A stretch of 64,000 nucleotides of DNA from Cherax quadricarinatus (taxonomy: Eukaryota; Arthropoda; Malacostraca; Decapoda; Parastacidae): positions 124,001 through 188,000 of the forward strand of contig NW_027195253.1 of assembly GCF_038502225.1 (NCBI RefSeq), in the 5' to 3' direction. A program made the position numbers and the translations under genes. Below the pieces are notes generated by a model. It had not been told where the DNA came from. It did no database searches and saw only the letters and a program-made list of their open reading frames with translations. Positions 1 to 8,806 of this stretch are shown here, in pieces; positions within the stretch are counted from its first letter, which is position 1; the number at the start of each line of letters is the position of its first letter.

Positions 1-81
1 GGTAATCAGTCCCTCAACCTGGAGTCGATGTGTTCAGTCCATCAATCTTGTAGAATGTACAGCATAGGGCCGTAGACGTGG

Positions 82-89
82 CTTATATA
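82..89 (-). promoter_or_regulatory. TATA-like box in hammerhead unit 1
   Basis: The minus strand reads TATATAAG about 240 bp upstream of the hammerhead-like core of the neighbouring unit in array order, and just upstream of a GC-richer segment. Its place in a repeated unit would let each copy drive the next. The call rests on motif and position only. Confidence 0.3.
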
Positions 90-312
90 CTGTAGTGAGG
101 TGACGTGAAGCAGTTGGAGGCGGGGTCATAGTGGTATCATCCACTAGTCGAAGTAGGTCTTCGTCCAAAGGTTGAACAAGTGTTGAAGAATTCTTTGTAA
201 CAAGATCCCATGATGCTGCTGTGTCTGACAGTTGTGATGAATGGTTTGAAAAACCGACATGTTGAAGATTGAGACACTTATGCAGCATATGGGAATCTTT
301 ATTCAGGAAACG

Positions 313-337
313 TTTCGCCACGCAGTGGCTTCATCAG
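313..337 (-). ncRNA. Hammerhead-ribozyme-like core
   Basis: On the minus strand the order is CTGATGA, one extra A, a stem GCCAC-TGC-GTGGC, then GAAAC. Downstream, ACGTTT can pair with AAGTGT just before a GTC, which would give stem III and a cleavage triplet. The two conserved boxes around a perfect hairpin are what defines a hammerhead core. The extra A between CTGATGA and stem II departs from the usual consensus, and stem I pairing is weak. Activity is therefore not assured. Confidence 0.45.
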
Positions 338-459
338 TCCAATACAAAGAGGAAGGCGTAAGGAGAGGAGGAGAATGAGGTAATCAGTCCCTCAACCTGG
401 AGTCGATGTGTTCAGTCCATCAATCTTGTAGAATGTACAGCATAGGGCCGTAGACGTGG

Positions 460-467
460 CTTATATA
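460..467 (-). promoter_or_regulatory. TATA-like box in hammerhead unit 2
   Basis: This is the same TATATAAG motif as at 82-89, one repeat period on. In minus-strand order it precedes the hammerhead-like core of unit 1. Confidence 0.3.
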
Positions 468-690
468 CTGTAGTGAGGTGACGTGAAGCAGTTGGAGGCG
501 GGGTCATAGTGGTAGCATCCACTAGTCGAAGTAGGTCTTCGTCCAAAGGTTGAACAAGTGTTGAAGAATTCTTTGTAACAAGATCCCATGATGCTGCTGT
601 GTCTGACAGTTGTGATGAATGGTTTGAAAAACCGACATGTTGAAGATTGAGACACTTATGCAGCATATGGGAATCTTTATTCAGGAAACG

Positions 691-715
691 TTTCGCCACG
701 CAGTGGCTTCATCAG
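691..715 (-). ncRNA. Hammerhead-ribozyme-like core (second unit)
   Basis: This is the same core as at 313-337, shifted by exactly 378 bp, with identical boxes and stem II. Two cores in tandem would release a unit-length RNA if both cleave, as described for retrozymes. That is inference from the layout only. Confidence 0.45.
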
Positions 716-767
716 TCCAATACAAAGAGGAAGGCGTAAGGAGAGGAGGTCAAACCATTCATCACAA

Positions 768-2549
768 AATATTAATTGTTGCATAAAAACAGGTATAAAA
801 ATAGATGGAGCAGTAACAGAGTCTGTTTGGGTAGAGTTCGTGGAGGGTCAAGAAAAACTAATTCTAGGTGTAATATACCGACCTCCAGGCTTGGATCACG
901 ATAGAGGGAGACTTCTTTGGGACGAAATTGTTAGGGCTTCTGTACACAGTAACGTAGTCATAGTAGGGGACTTTAACTTTAGCCAAATTGACTGGAATTC
1001 TTTGACAGGTAATCTAGAGTCCAGTGACTTCATGGAAACAGTTCAGGACTGTTTTCTGAAACAGAGTGTAACTGAACCTACCAGGGGTAATAATTTGCTA
1101 GACCTAGTCTTGTCAAATAAGGAAACACTCGTGAATAATCTGGAGATCACTGAAGAGCTTGGCGCAAGTGATCACAAATCCATCACCTTTAGCATTAATT
1201 GGGAATGCAAGAATAATGATAATACAGTAAAAATCCCCGATTTTCGTTCTGCCGATTATAATGGACTTGGGGAACATCTGTCTAATCTTGATTGGGGTTA
1301 TCTAGCTAATGATTTTATTGACGATAATCATACTTATGAATATGAAGGGATCTGCTTTTATGATTGTTTTCTTAATAATGTACACAGTGCCCAGAGTATA
1401 TACATTCCCCAGAGAGAAATTAGGTCTAATAATAACGATCCCAAATGGGTTAACAGGAGGCTAAAGCATCTATTAGGGGAGAAAAGGGGAATTTATAAGC
1501 GCATCAGAAGAGGAGAGGTTAACCTTACTGACCAATATGTTCAGCTTAAAAGAGAAGTAAAAAAAGCAATTAGAAAGGCTAAACGTGACTATGAAATTAG
1601 AGTTGCTAATGAATCAAAGACTAATCCAAAGGGGTTCTTTCAAGTGTATAGGACGAAGGTGAAGGAAAAAGTAGGACCTCTGAAATCTGGGAATGGACAG
1701 CTGACGGATAATGAACTGGAAATGTGTTCCTTATTTAATGACTATTTTTTGTCAGTTTTTACACAGGAAGATGTAAATGAGATTCCAGTAATTAACAATT
1801 ATTTAGTTCCTGATGAATTCAAGTTAACTAATATTACTGTCACGAGGGACATGGTTATTAAGCGGATAGACAAACTGAAACAAAATAAGTCCCCGGGACC
1901 CGATGAGTTGTTTTCAAGGGTACTTAAGGAATGCAAGATGGAGCTTAGTCAGCCATTAACGAGTGTATTCAATGCGTCCATCCTTACCAGTGTTGTGCCA
2001 GAGATGTGGAAGATGGCTAATGTGGTTCCTATATTCAAATCAGGGGATAAGTCCACTCCTTCAAATTACCGTCCAATAAGCCTGACATCTATAGTGGGCA
2101 AGTTATTAGAATCAATTATAGCTGACATTATCAGAAGTCACCTTGAAGAGCATAACTTGATAAATGAATCTCAGCATGGATTCACGAGAGGTCGTTCCTG
2201 TCTGACAAACTTACTGACGTTCTTCAATAGAACATTTGAGGCAGTTGACAGTGATAAGGAATATGATATTGTTTATTTGGATTTTAGTAAAGCCTTCGAC
2301 AGAGTACCTCACAAGAGACTCTTGAGAAAAGTGGCAGCTCATGGTATAGGAGGTAAAGTTCTAGCATGGATTGAGGCATGGCTTACCAATAGAAAGCAGA
2401 GAGTTACCATTAATGGAGTGAAATCTGAATGGGGATTAGTCACTAGTGGCGTTCCACAAGGATCAGTTTTAGGCCCTCTCTTGTTCATAATTTACATTAA
2501 TGACCTTGATGAAGGGATTACTAGTGACATGAGTAAGTTTGTAAAGTAA
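768..2549 (+). pseudogene. LINE ORF2, endonuclease C-half and RT palm/fingers
   Basis: The frame is open from about 750, so there is no true start here; a GTG at 840 has no significance. The C-terminal half of an APE-type endonuclease is present (IYRPP, VGDFN, ASDHKS), followed by a linker and a reverse transcriptase. RT motifs include [15 protein letters not shown] (motif A), [14 protein letters not shown] (motif B) and YINDL. The reading frame is cut before the FADD motif by the palindromic insertion starting at 2542. Apart from that insertion this stretch is undamaged, which suggests the foldback is a fairly recent event. Confidence 0.85.
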
Positions 2550-2733
2550 AAGGACACAAGTGCAACTAATGTGACATTTATTGTGGCAACGTTTCGCTCT
2601 CCAGGAGCTTTATCAAGCTAATGGCTTGATAAAGCTCCTGGAGAGCGAAACGTTGCCACAATAAATGTCACATTAGTTGCACTTGTGTCCTTTTACTTTA
2701 CATATTGTCGGTAATTCTACCAACTTTATTACA
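2542..2733 (+). mobile_element. Hammerhead-family foldback inserted in LINE RT
   Basis: The insert is flanked by the 13-bp duplication ATGAGTAAGTTTG (2529-2541 and 2734-2746). It consists of two perfectly complementary 77-bp arms (2542-2618 and 2624-2700) around a 5-bp centre, plus a 33-bp tail ending TTGTCGG and a small hairpin. Each arm has the CTTGATAA-stem-GAAACG core of the hammerhead family and an AATAAA. Only the tail is not inverted, so this looks like the 3' end of the repeat with its 5' part folded back. Taking out the insert and one target copy restores the RT frame up to FADD. Confidence 0.85.
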
Positions 2734-3000
2734 ATGAGTAAGTTTGCTGATGATACAAAGATAGGCCGTATAATTCACTCTGAGGAGGATATCAATGAAC
2801 TCCAGGACGATTTGAACAAATTAATGTCTTGGTCTGAGAAATGGCAGATGAAGTTTAATGTGGATAAGTGTAAGGTACTTGCCCTTGGTAATGAAAATAA
2901 CCCTCGAAGCTATAATCTAGGTGAAGTAGAGCTTGGTCATACAGAATGTGAAAAAGACTTGGGAGTCATGGTAAGCAGAAATCTAAAGCCAAGACAGTAG
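2734..3000 (+). pseudogene. LINE ORF2, RT FADD and thumb segment
   Basis: This continues the RT after the foldback. SKFADDTKIG is the catalytic motif C, followed by a helix-rich segment and an EKDLGVMVS motif typical of CR1/Jockey RT thumbs. The open frame reported from 2677 includes insert sequence. The true homology starts at the right-hand target duplication. It ends at a TAG at 2998, and the next segment is in another frame. Confidence 0.8.
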
Positions 3001-3009
3001 TGCCTCAGT

Positions 3010-3552
3010 GTGCGCAACAAGGCCAACAGATTACTTGGATTTATCTCAAGAAGTATAAGTAACAGAAGTCCAAAAGTTATTTTACAGCTCTATACATCAC
3101 TAGTGAGGCCTCATTTAGATTATGCTGCTCAGTTTTGGTCCCCTTACTACAGGATGGACATAGACTCATTAGAGAACATACAGAGAAGAATGACTAAAAT
3201 GATTTACTGTGTAAGGAACCTCCCGTATGAAGATAGACTTAAAGCCTTAAATCTCCACTCTCTGGAGAGGCGTAGAATGAGGGGAGATATCATTGAAGTG
3301 TATAAGTGGATGACGGGCATAAACAAGGGAGACATTAATAAAGTACTGAGGGTGTCGAACCAGGTAAGAACCAGGAGTAATGGATTTAAGTTGGATAAAT
3401 TTAGATTTAGAAAGGACATAGGTAAGTACTGGTTTTCTAACAGAGTTGTAGATGCGTGGAACAGTCTTCCCAGTGGGGTGATAGAGGCTAGGACCTTGGG
3501 TAGCTTTAAGAAGAGACTGGACAAATATATGAGTGGGAGGGGCTGGGTTTGA
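3010..3552 (+). pseudogene. LINE ORF2, C-terminal domain
   Basis: About 180 codons carry the usual C-terminal LINE features: RLLGFISRSI, LYTSLVRPHLDYAAQFW and a run of the form LERRRMRGDIIEVYKW. It ends at a TGA at 3550-3552. It belongs to the same ORF as the two preceding pieces, displaced by a frameshift. The 3' untranslated segment and tail follow to about 3683. Confidence 0.8.
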
Positions 3553-3685
3553 TTGGTGTTGGGGGTGCGGGAGTTGTTTCTTGAGTAGCTTTAGGTAGAT
3601 GTCGTCTTGATAAGGACCTGCCTCGTATGGGCCAGTAGGCCTTCTGCAGTGTTCCTACATTCTTACGTTCTTATGTTCTTATGAA

Positions 3686-4390
3686 GCCAAGAAGATAGAA
3701 CTATCTAAGCAGAAAATAGATGAAGGGGTACTAGAATACCCTTCCCAAGAATCAAATATTAGGATGCCACTGATTCCACCTTCTTTAGAACAAGATGACA
3801 TCTCGGCATATATTGCCAGATTCGAGAGTACTGCTACTTTGACAGGCCATCAAATTCTTGGGCTACTAGGCTTGGCTTACTACTGTTAGGTTCAGCATTA
3901 AATGTCTATTGCGCCCTACCCTCTGATGTTATTTCTAGTTACAGCCTGCTGAAGAAATCTACTTCAGGCTTTCAAGAAAACCACTCATCATTACAGGTCT
4001 GAGTTTAGACACGTTAAAATAACTCCAAATCAAAATTACATGCAATTCTTAACACTTTTAGATTATTTGATTCGTGGATTGATAGTGCTGAAGTCGACCA
4101 TGATTTCGAATCTTTACGAGACCTGATGGTAAGAGATCAATTACTGTCTTCTGTAAACTCTGATTTACGAATATTCATTAAAGAAACCTTTGTATGGCTG
4201 CAGAAATGGCACAAGCTGCTGATATATATTAGTGTGCTCATAATAACTACCCTAAAGAGCATAGCAGATATAAGTCTGTTGTGCCTAAGCAATTTAAGGT
4301 ATCCAAAACCTCCGTACCGAAGAATTCCATGGCCTTCACAGTAAAGTGTTTAAACTGTAATGAATGGGGCCATAGACGGCCTGTTGGAAC
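3686..4390 (+). pseudogene. LTR retrotransposon gag, degenerate
   Basis: The frame from 3686 reads a gag-like stretch (IPPSLEQDDISAYIARFES) until a stop near 3888. Further frames give a SCAN-like capsid C-part (FESLRDLMVRDQ at about 4095-4140) and a zinc knuckle beginning CLNCNEWGH at about 4346-4375, with its last cysteine lost. At least three frame breaks are present. The gag matches the + strand orientation of the protease, integrase, RT and RNase H pieces further along, and is probably from the same gypsy-type element. Confidence 0.6.
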
Positions 4391-4861
4391 TTATTAGGTC
4401 CTAGAAGTCCCAACTGGGGAAAACACACCGTTTGGGGGCCCTTCCACCCACCCAAAACACACACACTCACCTGGGTTGGTGAAGGTGGTTGGAAGGTACT
4501 TCTTAATTGATAGATTTACCCTTCAGGGAAGAAGTAGGTAGTTTATACTGTTAGTACACTAATATTAGGATTATTGAGGCAACTGTAGATAATAACAATG
4601 TAGACCTAAGATCTTAACATAGGTAGCAATAGACCGAATGTAGGCAAACATTAGGTTATGTTAGCTAGGGAGAACTGGCAGCCCAAGTTTGAACGACGAG
4701 GTGCGGGTCTCAAAGACGCCAGAGCTTCCTTCTACGGCTAGACATCATTGTAGCAACAAGTGCCATGACCAGCAGTGGGCGCCCCCACGTGTCTTCACAT
4801 ACTAGACCTGGGGAAATCTGGTGGAGGCACCTCGATGTACAGTAGACGACCTCCTCCATCA
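4391..4861. other. Unresolved segment left of the hAT transposon
   Basis: About 470 bp between the gag remnant and the hAT terminal repeat show no coding signal I can recognise. Together with 16830-17099 it may be one further element into which the hAT jumped, or diverged gag-pol sequence. I could not find matching ends. Confidence 0.3.
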
Positions 4862-4869
4862 GGCCCATG

Positions 4870-4882
4870 CAGGGCCGGATTA
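4870..4882 (+). repeat. hAT left terminal inverted repeat
   Basis: CAGGGCCGGATTA is perfectly complementary to 16809-16821. The preceding 8 bases, GGCCCATG, are the left target duplication. The subterminal sequence is rich in GGGCCCC blocks. Confidence 0.9.
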
Positions 4883-5197
4883 CCGCATAGGCAAACTAGG
4901 CATTTGCCTAGGGCCCCGCGCATTTGGGGGCCCCACGGTCCAAGGGGTTCAGGGGCTAATCCAAGACTGCGCACATGGTGCAAGTGCAAAGGGGTCCCTA
5001 CCTAAAAAGTTCAAGTGTTTGGAGTGTAAAATTGATTTTTAAAAATTAATCAAAACAAAAATAAATAACGAAATAAAATAAAATAAAAATAAATAAACCT
5101 AACCATAGATGGCAACATTCAACACGCCTTTGTTTACATCAGAACAGCTGTGTTTTTTCGCTAATGGGTGAGTATGGGAGATTCCTCTCCAATTTTC

Positions 5198-6327
5198 TGT
5201 ACATTACAGAGTCACTTGTTTGCACAGAACTGCTTAATGCCTCAAATGATGTAGTGGAAGTTTTAGCAGTAAAGGTCGAGAACCAAAACCTAGTCATTGT
5301 GGTAGTCTACAAGCCTCCGGATGCAACATCCCAGCAATTCCAGGAACAGCTGTTAAAAATTGACCACTGTCTGGAAAATCTTCCAGCTCCTGCACCCAAC
5401 ATCTTGCTCCTGGGGGATTTCAACTTAAGGCACCTAAAATGGAGGAATATAGCAAATAATATTGTTGCAGTAATAACACCAGGAGGCAGCTCTAATGAAA
5501 ACTCACACTCACACGAGCTTTTAAATCTCTGCACAAAATTCAATTTAAACCAGCAAATAATAGAGCCTACTAGACTGGAGAATACACTAGACCTCATCTT
5601 CACTAACAATGATGATCTGATAAGAAATGTCACCATATCAAAAACAATATACTCAGATCACAACATAATTGAGGTTCAGACATGTATGCGAGGAGCCCCA
5701 GACCGACATAATGAGACTAGTCACGAGGGAGCATTCACCAAATTCAACTTCAATAACAAAAACATAAAGTGGGACCAAGTAAACCAAGTCCTAACCGATA
5801 TAAGCTGGGAAGATATACTAAGCAACACAGACCCCAAGTTATGCCTAGAACAGATTAACTTGGTGGCACTCGATGTATGCACAAGGCTTATTCCTCTAAG
5901 AAAAAGGAGTAGATATAAAACAGAAAGAGACAGGCGCTCCCTTTACAGGCGACGGAAAAGAATAACAGAGTGGCTAAAAGAGGTCAATATATCTGAAATG
6001 CGTAGGGAGACACTGGTCAGAGAAATAGCAAGCATCGAACTTAAGCTAAAGGAATCTTATAGGAGTCAGGAATCACGGGAAGAACTAAAAGCCATAAATG
6101 AAATCGAAAGAAACCGAAAGTATTTCTTCTCCTATGCCAAATCAAAGTCAAGAACAACGTCCAGTATTGGGCACCTACTTAAACAAGATGGGTCCTACAC
6201 AGATGACAGCAAGGAAATGAGTGAGCTACTCAAGTCCCAATATGACTCAGTTTTTAGCAAGCCGCTAACCAGACTGAGAGTCGAAGATCAAAATGATTTT
6301 TTTATGAAAGCCACAAAATTTGGTTAA
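5198..6327 (+). pseudogene. LINE ORF2 N-part, copy 1 (endonuclease)
   Basis: The segment encodes endonuclease motifs (VVVYKPPDA, LLGDFNLRHL, YSDHNIIE) and the linker to the RT. The ATG at 5164 lies in hAT sequence before the truncation point and is not the natural start. The frame ends at 6325-6327 because 2 bases are missing near 6304 compared with copy 2, which puts the RT in another frame. Confidence 0.85.
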
Positions 6328-7861
6328 CACAAGCCTATCCGATGTTATCCTAAAGCCAAATGACTTCGAACAGGCGATAAATGACATGCCCATGCACTCT
6401 GCCCCGGGGCCAGACTCATGGAACTCCGTGTTCATCAAGAACTGCAAGAAGCCCCTATCACGAGCCTTTTCCATCCTATGGAGAGGGAACATGGACACGG
6501 GGGTCGTCCCACAGTTACTAAAAACAACAGACATAGCCCCACTCCACAAAGGGGGCAGTAAAGCAACAGCGAAGAACTACAGACCAATAGCACTAACATC
6601 CCATATCATAAAAATCTTTGAAAGGGTCCTAAGAAGCAAGATCACCACCCATCTAGAAACCAATCAGTTACACAACCCAGGGCAACATGGGTTTAGAACA
6701 GGCCGCTCCTGTCTGTCTCAACTATTGGATCACTACGACAAGGTCCTAAATGCACTAGAAGATAAAAAGAATACAGATGTAATATATACAGACTTTGCAA
6801 AAGCCTTCAACAAGTGTGACCATGGCGTAATAGCGCACAAAATGCGTGCTAAAGGAATAACAGGAAAAGTCGGTCGATGGATCTATAATTTCCTCACTAA
6901 CAGAACACAGAGAGTAGTCGTCAACAGAGTAAAGTCCGAGGCAGCTATGGTGAAAAGCTCTGTTCCACAAGGCACAGTACTCGCTCCCATCTTGTTCCTC
7001 ATCCTCATATCCGACATAGACAAGGATGTCAGCCACAGCACCGTGTCTTCCTTTGCAGATGACACCCGAATCTGCATGACAGTGTCTTCCATTGCAGACA
7101 CTGCAAGGCTCCAGGCGGACATCAACCGAATTTTTCAGTGGGCTGCAGAAAACAATATGAAGTTCAACGATGAGAAATTTCAATTACTCAGATATGGTAA
7201 ACACGAGGAAATTAAATCTTCATCAGAGTACAAAACAAATTCTGGCCACAAAATAGAGCGAAACACCAACGTCAAAGACCTGGGAGTGATCATGTTGGAG
7301 GATCTCACCTTCAAGGACCATAACATTGTATCAATCGCGTCTGCTAGAAAAATGACAGGATGGATAATGAGAACCTTCAAAACTAGGGAGGCCAAGCCCA
7401 TGATGACACTCATCAGGTCACTTGTTCTATCTAGGCTGAAATATTGCTGCACACTAACAGCACCTTTTAAGGCAGGTGAAATTGCTGACCTAGAAAATGT
7501 ACAGAGAACCTTCACTTCGCGCATAACTGAGATAAAACACCTCAATTACTGGGAGCGCTTGAGGTTCCTAAAACTGTATTCCCTGGAATGCAGGTGGGAG
7601 AGATACATGATTATATACACCTGGAAAATCCTAGAGGGACTAGTACCGAATTTGCACACGAAAATCACTCACTACGAAAGCAAGAGACTTGGCAGACGAT
7701 GCAACATCCCCCCAATGAAAAGCAGGGGTGTCACTAGCACGTTAAGAGACCATACAATAGAGACTGTTCAACTGCCTCCCAGCATACATAAGGGGGATTA
7801 CCAACAGACCCCTGGCAGTCTTCAAGCTGGCACTGGACAAGCACCTAAAGTCGGTTCCTGA
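6320..7861 (+). pseudogene. LINE ORF2 C-part, copy 1 (reverse transcriptase)
   Basis: RT motifs are NYRPIALT, TDFAKAFNKCDH (motif A, where copy 2 has AFDKCDH), SSVPQGTVLAPILF and SFADDTR. A 14-bp deletion near 7750 relative to copy 2 shifts the frame and replaces the last part of the protein. With the upstream 2-base loss and the D-to-N change, this copy is inactive. Confidence 0.85.
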
Positions 7862-8022
7862 CCAGCCGGGCTGTGGCTTGTACGTTGGTTTGCGTGCAGC
7901 CAGCAGCAACAGCCTGGTTAATCAGGCTCTGATCCACCAGGAGGCCTGGTCACAGACCGGGCCGCGGGGGCGTTGACCCTCGGAACTCTCTCCAGGTAAA
8001 CTCCAAGTACTCCAGGTAATTA

Positions 8023-8806
8023 CATGTTATCTAGACTTGTACTGTGACAAATTAACTGAAGTGTTGTTGATAGACATTGATGTGTATGGATAAATGTTTG
8101 TTTTCGCCTCTAAATGCATGGACCAGTAAAGACGCATTTTTGGTAAAAATACTATAAAGAAAAACCTAAAAACGCAAACTGACTTCCGTTTGTAGGTTTT
8201 AAAAGCACTTTGTCCTGTCTTTAAGTCTTTATCATTTCAATAACAGATCTCAATTGATTGATGTTCTACATCACTTCCGTCGCAAATGCTTAGTTTTCAA
8301 GTTGCGACGGAAGTGATGTAGAACATCAATTAATTTACTACATATTTCCCCAGAAACACATAAGCCACATCAGAAAATCGTTGGTTGGGTGAAACTGAAA
8401 ATTGTCCCTGCATTCTTTAATTCTCATGTCCTTATCTATGGTGGTAGGCCATATATCATGCAAAACATAATGATTAGTTTAGTTATGAAAATGGTAATGT
8501 AAATACCATTGTGCATTGTTCTTGGACTCAGTATGATTTCTGTTTAAGTAAATTGGAGATCAAGGAGGATGAATTAGTAAAATATTCGTAGCCCAAATCA
8601 CTAACCTAATCTATGGTAAAAGTTCTGTATATGACTCCTTTCTGGTAACGTTTTGAATTTTTAGATGCGCAGCCAGAGGAAAGGGGGCTACAAGGGCCAT
8701 ATCCCCCAATTGACGGAAAAAAAATTAATAATAATTAAAAAATTAATAATAATTGATAATGAAAAATTTGTATTTGCATGATTACAGACAGTGATACATC
8801 CTCATT
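8023..8806 (+). other. hAT 5' non-coding region
   Basis: This is hAT sequence between LINE copy 1 and the transposase ATG at 8807. It is AT-rich and has no ORF of note. Its one clear structure is the long hairpin at 8257-8330. Confidence 0.5.
8257..8330. repeat. Perfect 29-bp-arm hairpin inside hAT
   Basis: The arms 8257-8285 and 8302-8330 are perfect complements around a 16-base loop, with a GC-rich CTTCCGTCGCAA/TTGCGACGGAAG core. It lies about 480 bp upstream of the transposase start. It could be a transposase or regulator binding structure, a small nested foldback, or part of the transposon's own end structure; nothing decides between them. Confidence 0.75.

Larger units (their letters stand above)
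1..378 (-). repeat. Penelope-like hammerhead repeat, unit 1 of 2
   Basis: This is the first of two direct repeats with a period of 378 bp; the second starts at 379 and differs at very few bases. Read on the minus strand, the unit holds a TATA-like box, then a CTGATGA-stem-GAAA core, then an AATAAAG polyadenylation-like signal, and then the ending TGTCGG followed by a short hairpin. The same core, signal and ending recur at 2542-2733 and 21713-22020. Tandem copies with a hammerhead ribozyme are known for Penelope-like elements and retrozymes. No Penelope RT is visible here, so the family name is inference. The window starts inside the array. Confidence 0.6.
379..748 (-). repeat. Penelope-like hammerhead repeat, unit 2 of 2
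   Basis: This is the second tandem copy of the 378-bp unit and is nearly identical to unit 1 (for example a T/G change in the segment just after the TATA-like box). It ends at about 748. There, bases 750-765 repeat in inverted orientation a short piece of the unit (TCAAACCATTCATCAC), and the CR1-like LINE reading frame begins just after. The small inverted stub resembles the longer inversions in the other copies of this family. Confidence 0.6.
753..3675 (+). mobile_element. CR1-like LINE, 5'-truncated, copy A
   Basis: This non-LTR retrotransposon is cut at its 5' end inside the endonuclease domain and keeps its 3' end. The 3' end is recognisable by a short tail of (TTCTTATG)-type repeats at 3656-3683, as in CR1/L2 elements. 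It is broken by the 192-bp foldback at 2542-2733 and by a stop and frameshift at 2998-3010. A second degenerate copy of its 3' half lies at 40303-40985 and ends in the same tail. Clade assignment is by motif style and is tentative. Confidence 0.8.
5198..8022 (+). mobile_element. PHD/CCCH-type LINE, copy 1, 5'-truncated
   Basis: From about 5198 this copy matches the intact LINE (copy 2) from about 13862 to its 3' end, base for base over long runs, with scattered differences. It has lost ORF1 and the first part of the endonuclease. The 3' end runs into short repeats of the type CTCCAGGTAA. It sits inside the hAT, upstream of the transposase and in the same orientation as copy 2. Confidence 0.9.

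Noticed and set aside
34..699. Two nearly identical 95-codon minus-strand ORFs
   Set aside because: They lie in the tandem 378-bp hammerhead units, cover the TATA-like and ribozyme parts, and show no protein family features; they are repeated because the unit is.
4775..5042. Overlapping ORFs of 60-76 codons in GC-rich sequence
   Set aside because: They cross the hAT terminal repeat at 4870 and its subterminal GGGCCCC blocks; no family features.
5307..7545. Minus-strand ORFs opposite LINE copies 1 and 2
   Set aside because: The same ORFs recur at the matching places of both copies (5307/13971, 6883/15552, 7180/15849), as expected for shadows of a shared ORF2.
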